From positions 1 to 41,967 of the forward strand of contig NZ_FOBX01000024.1 in the NCBI RefSeq assembly GCF_900109945.1: a DNA stretch of 41,967 nt. The letters are read 5' to 3'. Positions 35,111 through 41,967 of the stretch are shown here, one piece after another. The notes below the pieces were generated by a model. The model worked only from the letters and a program-made list of their open reading frames with translations, ran no database searches and had not been told where the DNA came from. The stretch is from Bradyrhizobium sp. OK095 (GTDB lineage: Bacteria; Pseudomonadota; Alphaproteobacteria; Rhizobiales; Xanthobacteraceae). The stretch's first letter is position 1. Every line of letters begins with the position of its first letter. A program made the position numbers and the translations under genes.

Positions 35111-35572
35111 ATGGCCGAGCTTGCACTGATTGACGACATCCGCGCCGCCTCGCGCCTGATGGTGCGCGAGCTCGGCTTCATGGATGCGACGGTGGCGGCC
35201 TCGGACTATTCGCCGTCGGCGGTGCACACGATCCTGGAGATCGGCATCCGCGGCCCGCTGACTTCAGGCGAGCTCGGCGAATTCCTGCGGCTGGAAAAAT
35301 CCAGCGTCAGCCGCATGGTGCGCAAGCTGATCGATTGTGGTGAGCTGCGAGAGACACCGGATGAGCTTGATGCCCGCAGCAAGCTGATGTCGCTGACAGC
35401 GAAGGGCCGGCGCACGCTGGAGGCGCTGCATGCGTTCGGGCGGCAACAGGTGAGCGGCGCGCTGGCGGCGCTGACGGCGGCAGAGCAGCGCACCGTGCGC
35501 GAGGGGATGATGCTCTATGCGCGGGCGCTCAGGAAGAGCCGGGGGGAGGATGAGGCGGAGTCGGCGGCGTGA
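35111..35572 (+). CDS. MarR-family transcriptional regulator
   Basis: The 153-residue protein has a winged HTH (about residues 36-100; SPSAVHTILEIG, then GELGEFLRLEKSSVSRMVRKL and the wing DELDARSKLMSLTAKG) and terminal helices for dimerisation. The N-terminal region resembles that of MarR-GNAT fusion proteins, but no acetyltransferase domain follows. It probably represses itself and the divergent SDR through the palindrome at 35073-35093; ligand unknown. Start at 35111 was chosen because an earlier in-frame ATG would put translation through the operator. Confidence 0.9.
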   Translation: MAELALIDDIRAASRLMVRELGFMDATVAASDYSPSAVHTILEIGIRGPLTSGELGEFLRLEKSSVSRMVRKLIDCGELRETPDELDARSKLMSLTAKGRRTLEALHAFGRQQVSGALAALTAAEQRTVREGMMLYARALRKSRGEDEAESAA

Positions 35573-35584
35573 GACACACTCTCG

Positions 35585-35702
35585 GTGTCGTCGCCCGCGA
35601 AGGCGGGCGATCCAGTATTCCAGAGGCCGGCGTTAGAGACCCCGCTTTCGCACATCCGCCGCGGCGTACTGGATGCCCCGCCTTCGCGGGGCATGACAGC
35701 GT
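35585..35702. repeat. Dispersed palindromic element
   Basis: Inverted arms include GTCGCCCGCGAAGGCGGGCG at the left and CCCCGCCTTCGCGGGGCATG at the right, with inner arms GATCCAGTATTCC and GTACTGGATG. It fills the gap between the convergent MarR and SDR genes and could end both transcripts. Confidence 0.82.
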
Positions 35703-35714
35703 CAGGTTTGGCGG

Positions 35715-36509
35715 CTACTTCCCGAACTCCTCCCGCATCTTCGCCTGGATCTTCGCCATGCCGCCGATCCAGCGATCGTAATTCTCGGTCTTCTTGCGCA
35801 TGTAGCCGAGCACTTGCGGATGCGGCAGGATCAAAAACGTCTCCTGATCGAGGCCGGCGAGCACGTCCTTCGCGACCTGCTCCGGCGTGAGATCGCCGTC
35901 GCCGGATTGCGGGCCCTTCGGGATCGACCGCAGCATGTTGGTGTCGACGCCCTGCGGGCAGAGGACCGAGACACGGATGTTGTGCGCCTTGTGCGAGATC
36001 GCGAGATTTTCGGCAAAGCCCACCGCGGCATGCTTGGTGGTGGAATAGGCGGGGCTGCCGACCTGCGACAGCAGGCCCGCGGCCGAGATGGTATTGAGGA
36101 AATAGCCGCCGCCGCGCGTCTTCATCCGGGGGATGAGATGCCGCGCCGCGTAGACATGGGCCATGACATGGATCGCCCAGCTCCGTTGCCACGGCTCGTC
36201 CGAATTACCGCCGGCGTTCACCGACATCGGGTCGAAGCCGCCGCCGATACCGGCATTGGAGCAGAACAATGCGATCGGGCCGAACAGCCGCTCGGTCTCC
36301 TCGATGACGTGGGAGATGTCCTTTTCCTGTGCGACGTCGCATTTGAATGCCGCGCCATCGACGGTGGCTGCGACCGCCCTCGCATTGGCGGCGTCCATAT
36401 CCGCGACGACGACCTTTGCGGCACCCGCCCTGTGAAAAGCCTCGCACAGCGCCTTGCCGATGCCGTTAGCGCCGCCCGTGACGACCACGACCTTGCCGGT
36501 CACCTGCAT
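35715..36509 (-). CDS. Short-chain dehydrogenase/reductase
   Basis: The 264-residue SDR has TGGANGIG (residues 11-18), a variant SNAG (84-87), and catalytic Ser142, Tyr155 and Lys159 (YSTTK). Asp37-like acidic residue in VVADMDAA at the end of the second strand favours NAD(H). The C-terminal segment (LILPHPQVLGYMRKK) is longer than usual. Substrate is unknown. GAGGAG precedes the ATG at 36509. It is unrelated in promoter to the MarR-linked SDR, from which it is separated by a palindromic element. Confidence 0.9.
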   Translation of the reverse strand: MQVTGKVVVVTGGANGIGKALCEAFHRAGAAKVVVADMDAANARAVAATVDGAAFKCDVAQEKDISHVIEETERLFGPIALFCSNAGIGGGFDPMSVNAGGNSDEPWQRSWAIHVMAHVYAARHLIPRMKTRGGGYFLNTISAAGLLSQVGSPAYSTTKHAAVGFAENLAISHKAHNIRVSVLCPQGVDTNMLRSIPKGPQSGDGDLTPEQVAKDVLAGLDQETFLILPHPQVLGYMRKKTENYDRWIGGMAKIQAKMREEFGK

Positions 36510-36575
36510 GCGACGTCTCCTCTTGTCTTGAACCGCTTTTATACCGCGTCGCTTATTCCGTGCCGCGGTTCCTGC

Positions 36576-37271
36576 TCAACTCAATACGAGGTCGAGCACC
36601 GCGGTATAATGGCACGCCGCCCCCGCCAAGACAAAGGCATGCCAGATCGCATTCTGGAAGCGCAGCCGCCGCCAGGCGTGGAAGATCACGCCAAAGCTAT
36701 AGAGCAGGCCGCCCGCAAGGATGAAGTCGAGCACCAGCGCAGGCAGCGCCTTGACCACGGCGTCATAGAGCATCACGCCGCTCCAGCCCATCGCGAGGTA
36801 GATGGCGACCGCGACGCGGTCGAACCGGCCGGGATAACGAAGCTTCAGCACGATACCTGATATCGCCACGCACCAGACACAGACCAGCAGCGCCAGCGCG
36901 AACACGCTGTCCTTCAGCTCCAGGATAAACGGCGTGTAGGTAGCCGCGATCAGCAGATAGATCGCGGAATGGTCGAACCGCCGCAGCGCCCATTTGATCG
37001 GCGAGACCGGCCAGAGATTATAGGTCGCCGACAGCACCAGCATCGAGAGCAGGCCGGCGACATAGATCGAGACGCCGACGATATCGATCGTGTCGGCATA
37101 GACCACCGCCAGAACCATCAGGACGGTCGCGGCAATGATGCCGGACAGCACACCGATGGCGTGGATGATTCCGTCGGCGATCAGTTCGGCGCGATCGTAG
37201 TGCCAGCCGACCGCGTCGGCCGCGGCATGAACGGAAGTGGATGCGAGCTGTTTCAGTTGGAAGACGGTCAT
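36576..37271 (-). CDS. Haemolysin III / PAQR-family membrane protein
   Basis: The 231-residue protein has seven hydrophobic segments and the family's conserved polar residues: IIHAIG near residue 35, SATYN near 82, FDHSAIYLLIAATYTP near 98-115 and a C-terminal WHAFVLAGAACHY. The histidines and the aspartate form the zinc site of PAQR-type proteins. Bacterial members are called haemolysin III for historical reasons; the true role is unclear and may be a membrane hydrolase. Start at 37271 was chosen from homologous N-termini as remembered; the ribosome-binding site is weak. Confidence 0.82.
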   Translation of the reverse strand: MTVFQLKQLASTSVHAAADAVGWHYDRAELIADGIIHAIGVLSGIIAATVLMVLAVVYADTIDIVGVSIYVAGLLSMLVLSATYNLWPVSPIKWALRRFDHSAIYLLIAATYTPFILELKDSVFALALLVCVWCVAISGIVLKLRYPGRFDRVAVAIYLAMGWSGVMLYDAVVKALPALVLDFILAGGLLYSFGVIFHAWRRLRFQNAIWHAFVLAGAACHYTAVLDLVLS

Positions 37272-37451
37272 GGCAATCCGCAAAGGTTGAGGCAATGGCC
37301 TCTTCTATGGGTGTTTCGGAACCGGCGCGTCGTTCAATCGGCTGATTTGCCGACAAAGGCGGTGGAAGTATGAAGCTTGATTTTCCCAGCGCAATTGCCA
37401 CTTTTGTGAACGGCTTCACTATTCCGCCCGCCCCGAGATCCCCGCGTTCAT

Positions 37452-38921
37452 ATGGCATTCACTTTCCAGGATATGGTCGAAGAAGCGCGCCTGTCAGCCC
37501 GGGCGCTGATCGACTATGGCGAGCATTTCTTCAACCCGACGGTGCGGCTTGGGGTCACCGGCCTGTCGCGGGCCGGTAAGACCGTATTCATCACCGCGCT
37601 GATCCATGGCCTCACGCGCGGCGGCCGCTTTCCGGTGTTCGAGGCCTATTCTTCGGGCCGGATCGCGCGGGCAAATCTGGCGCCGCAGCCCGACGATGCC
37701 GTGCCGCGCTTTGCCTATGAGAACCATCTGCGCGCGCTGATCGAGGAGCGGCGCTGGCCGAGCTCGACGGTCGACATCAGCGAGCTGCGCCTCGTCATCG
37801 ACTACCAGCGCCCGAACGGCGCCGACCGCACCCTGACACTCGACATCGTCGACTATCCCGGCGAGTGGCTGCTCGACCTGCCGCTGCTGCAGAAGAGTTT
37901 TGAACAATGGTCCGCCGAGAGCCTGGCGCTGTCGCGCGAGGCGCCGCGCGCGCATCTTGCCGCGGACTGGCACGCCCGTCTCGCAACGCTCAAGCCCGAG
38001 TCGCGCGAGGACGAGCAGGCGACGCTGACAGCCGCGAAGCTTTTCAGGGGCTATCTGCAAGCCTGCCGCGACGAGCGCTTTGCGATGAGCCTGCTGCCGC
38101 CCGGCCGCTTCCTGATGCCCGGCAATCTCGCCGATACGCCTGCATTGACCTTTGCGCCGCTCGACGTACCGGTCGATGGGCAGGCGCCGGAGGGATCACT
38201 GTGGGCGATGATGGTGCGCCGCTATGAGGCCTACAAGGAGGTCGTGGTGCGGCCGTTCTTCAGGGATCATTTTTCCCGGCTCGATCGCCAGATCGTGCTG
38301 GCCGATGCGCTCGCCGCGTTCAACTCCGGCCCCGAGGCGCTGCACGATCTCGAAGCCGCGCTTGCCGGCATTCTCGATTGCTTCAGGATCGGCCGCAGCA
38401 CGATCCTCTCCAGCCTGTTTCGGCCGCGCATCGACCGCATCCTGTTCGCGGCGACCAAGGCGGACCATCTGCATCATTCCAGCCACGACCGGCTCGAGGC
38501 CGTGCTGCGCCGTGCCGTGACCCGCGCTGTTGCGCGCGCGGAAGATACCGGCGCACAGATCGACGTCGTCGCGCTCGCCGCCGTCCGCGCCACGCGCGAG
38601 GCTCAGGTCGCGCATGGCCGCGACAAATTGCCGTCGATCCTGGGAACACCGGCGGCTGGCGAAAGCGCCGGCGGCGAATTCTTCGATGGCAACACGGAGG
38701 TGGCGACCTTTCCGGGCGACCTGCCGCTCGATCCCGAGCCGCTGTTCAACGGCACTGATGCGTTCCGCGGGTTGTCGACTGAGGCCGCGGAGAAGAGCGA
38801 TTTCCGCTTCCTGCGCTTCCGTCCGCCAAAGCTCGAGCGCGAAGGCACGAACGAGCCGACGCTGCCGCACATCCGCCTCGACCGTGCCTTGCAATTCCTG
38901 ATCGGAGACAGACTGTCATGA
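37452..38921 (+). CDS. YcjX-family GTPase/ATPase-like protein
   Basis: The 489-residue protein carries a P-loop GLSRAGKT (residues 37-44) and a Walker-B-like LDIVDYPGEW near 140. Its family (YcjX, DUF463) is a predicted nucleotide hydrolase; in enterobacteria it belongs with the phage-shock-protein genes. FGWSAESLALS-type regions of the central helical part and a C-terminal FLRFRPPKL follow. It overlaps the ycjF-like gene by 4 bases (ATGA), so the two are translationally coupled. No pspA, pspF or other stress partner lies in the window. Confidence 0.85.
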   Translation: MAFTFQDMVEEARLSARALIDYGEHFFNPTVRLGVTGLSRAGKTVFITALIHGLTRGGRFPVFEAYSSGRIARANLAPQPDDAVPRFAYENHLRALIEERRWPSSTVDISELRLVIDYQRPNGADRTLTLDIVDYPGEWLLDLPLLQKSFEQWSAESLALSREAPRAHLAADWHARLATLKPESREDEQATLTAAKLFRGYLQACRDERFAMSLLPPGRFLMPGNLADTPALTFAPLDVPVDGQAPEGSLWAMMVRRYEAYKEVVVRPFFRDHFSRLDRQIVLADALAAFNSGPEALHDLEAALAGILDCFRIGRSTILSSLFRPRIDRILFAATKADHLHHSSHDRLEAVLRRAVTRAVARAEDTGAQIDVVALAAVRATREAQVAHGRDKLPSILGTPAAGESAGGEFFDGNTEVATFPGDLPLDPEPLFNGTDAFRGLSTEAAEKSDFRFLRFRPPKLEREGTNEPTLPHIRLDRALQFLIGDRLS

Positions 38922-39946
38922 ACGACCGATCGAAGCCACGGCGGCCGGCGACGTTCCGGCTCGACGATCCCGGCGTCGTCGTCACCGAGGCCGACGAGAC
39001 GGCCCGGCTCGGCCGCACCACCATTCAGATCACGCCGGAGCCCGATCCTATGGCTCTGCCGGTGCCGATCGAAGTCGCGCTTCCGGCACGGCGCGGCTTT
39101 CCCTGGGGCGCGCTGTTCTGGTCCGGGCTCGCCGGGCTGACGCTGCTCGGCACCGGACTCGGCGTCGTCCGTCTGATCGAGGATCTGTTCGCGCGCAGCG
39201 AAAGCCTCGGCTTCGTTGGCGTTGCCTTCGCCTTCGTCACCGCGCTGGCACTCGCGGTGGTGATCGGGCGTGAGGCGATTGGGCTGGCGCGTCTTGCGAC
39301 CATCGAAAAGCTGCACGCGCGCGCGGCCGCCGTCCTTGCCAGCGACGACCGCAAGGAGAGCCGTGTCATCGTGCAGGACCTCCTGAAGATCGCGCACCAG
39401 AACCCGCAGCTCGCGCGCGCCCGCGCCACGCTGGAAAGCCACACCGGCGAGATCATCGACGGCGCCGACATGATCCGCCTCGCCGAACGCGAATTGATGT
39501 CGCCGCTGGATGCGGAGGCGCGGCGGCTGGTGTCGTCAGCTGCGCAAAAAGTCTCGATCGTGACCGCGGTGTCGCCGCGCGCGCTGATCGACGTGATGTT
39601 CGTGTTCGTGGCGTCGCTGCGCCTGATCCGCCAGCTCGCTTTTCTCTATGGCGGCCGCCCCGGCGCACTCGGCATGATCCGCCTGCTCCGCCACGTCATC
39701 GCCCATCTCGCCATCACCGGCGGCATGGCCGCGAGCGACAGCCTGGTGCAGCAGATGCTGGGGCAGGGCATCGCAGCGAAGCTGTCGCAGCGGCTCGGTG
39801 AGGGGATACTCAACGGGCTGTTGACTGCGCGGCTGGGTTTGGCTGCGATCGATGTCACGCGCCCGATGCCGTTTGCCGCGCTGCCGCCGCCAAAGCTGTC
39901 GGATCTTGCTACGGATTTGCTGCGGAAGAAGGACGAGGAGGAGTAA
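38918..39946 (+). CDS. YcjF-like (TIGR01620/DUF697) membrane protein
   Basis: The 342-residue protein has a charged N-terminal tail (about 60 residues), two adjacent membrane segments (about 63-85 and 95-118: ALFWSGLAGLTLLGTG, GVAFAFVTALALAVVIG) and a C-terminal helical domain with a hydrophobic part (residues 245-275). This is the YcjF/TIGR01620 layout. It is coupled to the YcjX-like gene by a 4-base overlap, the standing arrangement of the pair. Probable role: membrane anchor or partner for YcjX; no direct evidence here. A dispersed palindrome follows. Confidence 0.83.
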   Translation: MNDRSKPRRPATFRLDDPGVVVTEADETARLGRTTIQITPEPDPMALPVPIEVALPARRGFPWGALFWSGLAGLTLLGTGLGVVRLIEDLFARSESLGFVGVAFAFVTALALAVVIGREAIGLARLATIEKLHARAAAVLASDDRKESRVIVQDLLKIAHQNPQLARARATLESHTGEIIDGADMIRLAERELMSPLDAEARRLVSSAAQKVSIVTAVSPRALIDVMFVFVASLRLIRQLAFLYGGRPGALGMIRLLRHVIAHLAITGGMAASDSLVQQMLGQGIAAKLSQRLGEGILNGLLTARLGLAAIDVTRPMPFAALPPPKLSDLATDLLRKKDEEE

Positions 39947-39971
39947 TTCTTCGTGCCGCGCACTCGCTGCA

Positions 39972-40115
39972 CCCTCGCCCCTTGTGGGAGAGGGTGGCTC
40001 GCCGCATAGCGGCGAGCCGGGTGAGGGGTTTGTCTCCGCGAACGCGGCTTTTGCCGTGTGGATAGAGACCCCTCATCCGGCGCTTCGCGCCACCTTCTCC
40101 CACAAGGGGAGAAGG
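39972..40115. repeat. Dispersed palindromic element, copy 2 of 2
   Basis: Same mosaic as 22037-22180: outer arms CCCTCGCCCCTTGTGGGAG and its complement, right inner hairpin GGCGCTTCGCGCC, but a different left inner hairpin (GGCTCGCCGC/GCGGCGAGCC). It sits between the convergent ycjF-like and glycosyltransferase genes. Confidence 0.85.
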
Positions 40116-40132
40116 AAGAGGAACTTGCCGCG

Positions 40133-41698
40133 CTACACGAGCTCCCGCTTCTCGAATTCCCCCGCCAGCACCTTCCACTGAAACAGCGGCGAATCCTTCG
40201 GCGGCGAGAGTTCTGGCGTCCAGCCGGTGAGCTTTTCAATCACATAGGTATCGGTCAGAATCCCGCGCCAGCGGCGCTCGACTTGACCGAGCTCCTCGCG
40301 CTTGGCGGGGATCGAATCCCACACCGGTGCGCGATTGTCCGGTTCTCGCCCGACATAGATTCCCGCGTGCCCCTTGATCCGATCTAGGCCAGGATCGGCA
40401 AATTCCTGGAAGCGGCCGCGTTCGCTGATCTCGATGACGGGCACGCGGCCCCGGAACAGCCAGCGCATCATGGCGTAGGTGCGATAGTCCGTGGTCGCGA
40501 TCCAGGTCGCGCCGGTCTCATCCAGCGCCACCTGCGCACGCGCGGCGACCTGCTCGTAGCCGGCCTCGGCGCCTACAGGATCGATCTTGCCGAGAAAATT
40601 CCAGGGCGCGGCGACGTAATAGAGGAACACGATGACGACGAAGGCGATGCCCGAGATAACAGCCGTGTTGAGCCAGAACAGGCTCGACCGGATCAGCCGC
40701 GCCGGCCAGTTTTCACGCGACAGCATCACGAGGTTGACGGCTGCAGCAGCGAAGCCGACCGGCCACATGAACATCGGCCAGGTGTCGCCGACCCTGAGCG
40801 TCAGCGACTTGAAGAAGAAATAAAGGAACGGCACCAGCACCGCGGTGGACAGCAGGATCGCGACCGGCTCGCGCGTGCGAGTGCCGCGCCATGCCGTCAG
40901 CACCAGCCCTGTCAGCACCACCGGCAGCATGACGAAGCCGACGAGGCCGAATTGCAGACCGATGTAATCGCCGATGGTGCGCAGCGAGATGCCGTAATTG
41001 GCCGTGGCGCGCACGCCCTGGAAACGGAACGAAGCCCAGTCGTGCTGCGCGTTCCAGATCAGCACCGGCGAGAACATGGCGACCGCGACCAGCACGGCGA
41101 GCCAAGGATAGGGGCTGCGCAACCAGCGGCCGCGCCAGTCGGGCACCAGCAGAAACGCGGCGACCGCGGGCGCGAACATGATCGCGGTGAATTTCGACAG
41201 CATCGACAGCCCCGCGAACAGACCGGCCGCGAGCCACCAGCGTCCGTCGCCGCTCTGCGCAAGCCGCACCAGCGACCACATCATCGCCATCGCAAACGGG
41301 ATCATGGCGACGTCGGGCGCGACCTTGGCCATCAGCAGGCCGTAATAGAGCGCGGCCTCCGGCATCAGCACCGCGAACATCACCGCGCGGGCATCGTGCG
41401 TGAGGCGGCGGACGATGTCGGCGAGCAGCAGCTGCGTCACCAGCATCGCAACGATGCCACCGAAGCGCACGCCGAGCACGGTGTCGCCGAAGATCGCGGT
41501 GCCAAAGCGGATGAACCAGGCGATCATGGGGGGATGATCGAGGAAGCTCAGCGCGGTCTCTTTCGACCAGGTCCAGTAATAGGCCTCGTCGGTGCGCAGC
41601 TCGATCGCCGAGGCGTAGACGATGCGCAGCACCGTCATCGCGGCAATAACCAGCACGGCGATGACGAGGGGCCGGCGCGCGGCGCCGCCGGGGGGCAT
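40133..41698 (-). CDS. GT39/ArnT-like membrane glycosyltransferase
   Basis: The 521-residue protein is polytopic with about ten membrane segments. The family's first-loop acidic pair is Asp37-Glu38 in RTDEAYYWTW, followed by LDHPPMIAWF (His55-Pro-Pro), as in ArnT and PMT-type enzymes that move sugars from polyprenyl-phosphate carriers on the periplasmic face. The C-terminal 130 residues form a soluble domain (ATWIATTDYRTYAMMRWLF). Acceptor is unknown. I chose the ATG at 41698; GTG at 41722 or TTG at 41758 would extend it. A dispersed palindrome lies upstream. Confidence 0.83.
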   Translation of the reverse strand: MPPGGAARRPLVIAVLVIAAMTVLRIVYASAIELRTDEAYYWTWSKETALSFLDHPPMIAWFIRFGTAIFGDTVLGVRFGGIVAMLVTQLLLADIVRRLTHDARAVMFAVLMPEAALYYGLLMAKVAPDVAMIPFAMAMMWSLVRLAQSGDGRWWLAAGLFAGLSMLSKFTAIMFAPAVAAFLLVPDWRGRWLRSPYPWLAVLVAVAMFSPVLIWNAQHDWASFRFQGVRATANYGISLRTIGDYIGLQFGLVGFVMLPVVLTGLVLTAWRGTRTREPVAILLSTAVLVPFLYFFFKSLTLRVGDTWPMFMWPVGFAAAAVNLVMLSRENWPARLIRSSLFWLNTAVISGIAFVVIVFLYYVAAPWNFLGKIDPVGAEAGYEQVAARAQVALDETGATWIATTDYRTYAMMRWLFRGRVPVIEISERGRFQEFADPGLDRIKGHAGIYVGREPDNRAPVWDSIPAKREELGQVERRWRGILTDTYVIEKLTGWTPELSPPKDSPLFQWKVLAGEFEKRELV

Positions 41699-41791
41699 GG
41701 TGATGTCAGGAGCTGTCGTCACGGCCGCGCTTTTCGCCAACCTGGGAGGGGGAGTCAATGTCGGGGTGGCGTGCCCCCGGGGGCAGAAGCC

Positions 41792-41885
41792 GTAGGGTGG
41801 GCAAAGCGGAGCGTGCCCACCATGAGGATTGGCGGGGACGTGACATGGTGGGCACGGCGCGCAAGAGCGCGCCTTTGCCCACCCT
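41792..41885. repeat. Dispersed palindromic element (GGTGGGCAAAG type)
   Basis: AGGGTGGGCAAAG (from 41794) and CTTTGCCCACCCT (to 41885), with GTGCCCACCATG and CATGGTGGGCAC in the inner arms, are inverted. A shorter 14-bp palindrome TGCCCCCGGGGGCA lies just before (41772-41785). It lies between the glycosyltransferase start and the probable edge gene. Confidence 0.8.
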
Positions 41886-41967
41886 CATATGAGGGCTTTT
41901 AAGTCAAGCGTGCCGAACGGGGCTTGGGTATAGATCTTTGCATTTGGCGTGGAGGCGGCGCGCGGAG
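41885..41967 (-). CDS. Probable C-terminal end of a gene cut by the window edge
   Basis: On the minus strand one frame is open from the right edge to a TGA at 41885-41887, giving 27 codons that end in KIYTQAPFGTLDLKALI. The composition is protein-like and the stop abuts a dispersed palindrome, as at other gene ends in this window. I do not recognise the family, and so short an open frame could be chance. Confidence 0.35.
   Translation of the reverse strand, partial: PRAASTPNAKIYTQAPFGTLDLKALI

Noticed and set aside
37370..37579. Short upstream frame overlapping the YcjX gene start
   Set aside because: It is out of frame, mostly inside the YcjX coding region and has no protein-like features.

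Overview
This is about 42 kb of GC-rich alphaproteobacterial chromosome, most likely Bradyrhizobium or a close relative. The evidence is the protein families (CheA/ChpT, an EipA-type DUF1134 protein, DUF3551, DUF2927, CYP153-like P450s) and intergenic palindromes of the type scattered through Bradyrhizobium genomes. The genus is an inference from recognition, not a search. I see no phage, transposase, CRISPR array or conjugation gene; it reads as ordinary chromosome carrying several catabolic modules.

Layout. 1-5595: start of cheA and chpT (minus strand), cysQ, a YHS-domain protein, an EipA-like envelope protein, a long coiled-coil membrane protein and tRNA-Val(CAC). 5596-10540: a membrane protein, a GreA/GreB-like factor read from a TTG codon, small secreted or hypothetical proteins, and an animal-type haem peroxidase. 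10541-15535: a PD-(D/E)XK-like hypothetical beside an acetolactate-synthase-like TPP enzyme, an L,D-transpeptidase, a DUF2927 protein and a 1-Cys peroxiredoxin. 15584-18511: a minus-strand operon of two PLP enzymes with a DauR-like regulator between them.

19261-22832 is the most distinctive block: a GTP-cyclohydrolase-II-like protein, a URC4 (DUF1688) protein and a uracil phosphoribosyltransferase homologue. Together these match the URC uracil-degradation pathway. The operon is preceded by a terminator-like hairpin abutting the first ribosome-binding site, and the phosphoribosyltransferase homologue has lost the usual PRPP-loop residues. 22842-25109 is a DUF898/M48 protease pair.

25483-37271 is an oxidation and acyl-CoA region: two tandem CYP153-like P450s; a LysR regulator divergent from an acyl-CoA dehydrogenase, a CaiB/BaiF CoA-transferase and a mesaconyl-C4-CoA-hydratase-like enzyme; a benzoylformate-decarboxylase-like enzyme; an SDR divergent from a MarR regulator with a perfect palindrome between them; a second SDR; and a haemolysin-III-type membrane protein. 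37452-41698 holds the YcjX/YcjF pair and a GT39-type glycosyltransferase. A gene probably ends just inside the right edge.

Nothing here looks like an entirely new system. The strongest leads are the URC operon with its altered phosphoribosyltransferase and candidate attenuator, the acyl-CoA dehydrogenase whose catalytic glutamate seems to sit at the alternative position, and the two regulator operators.
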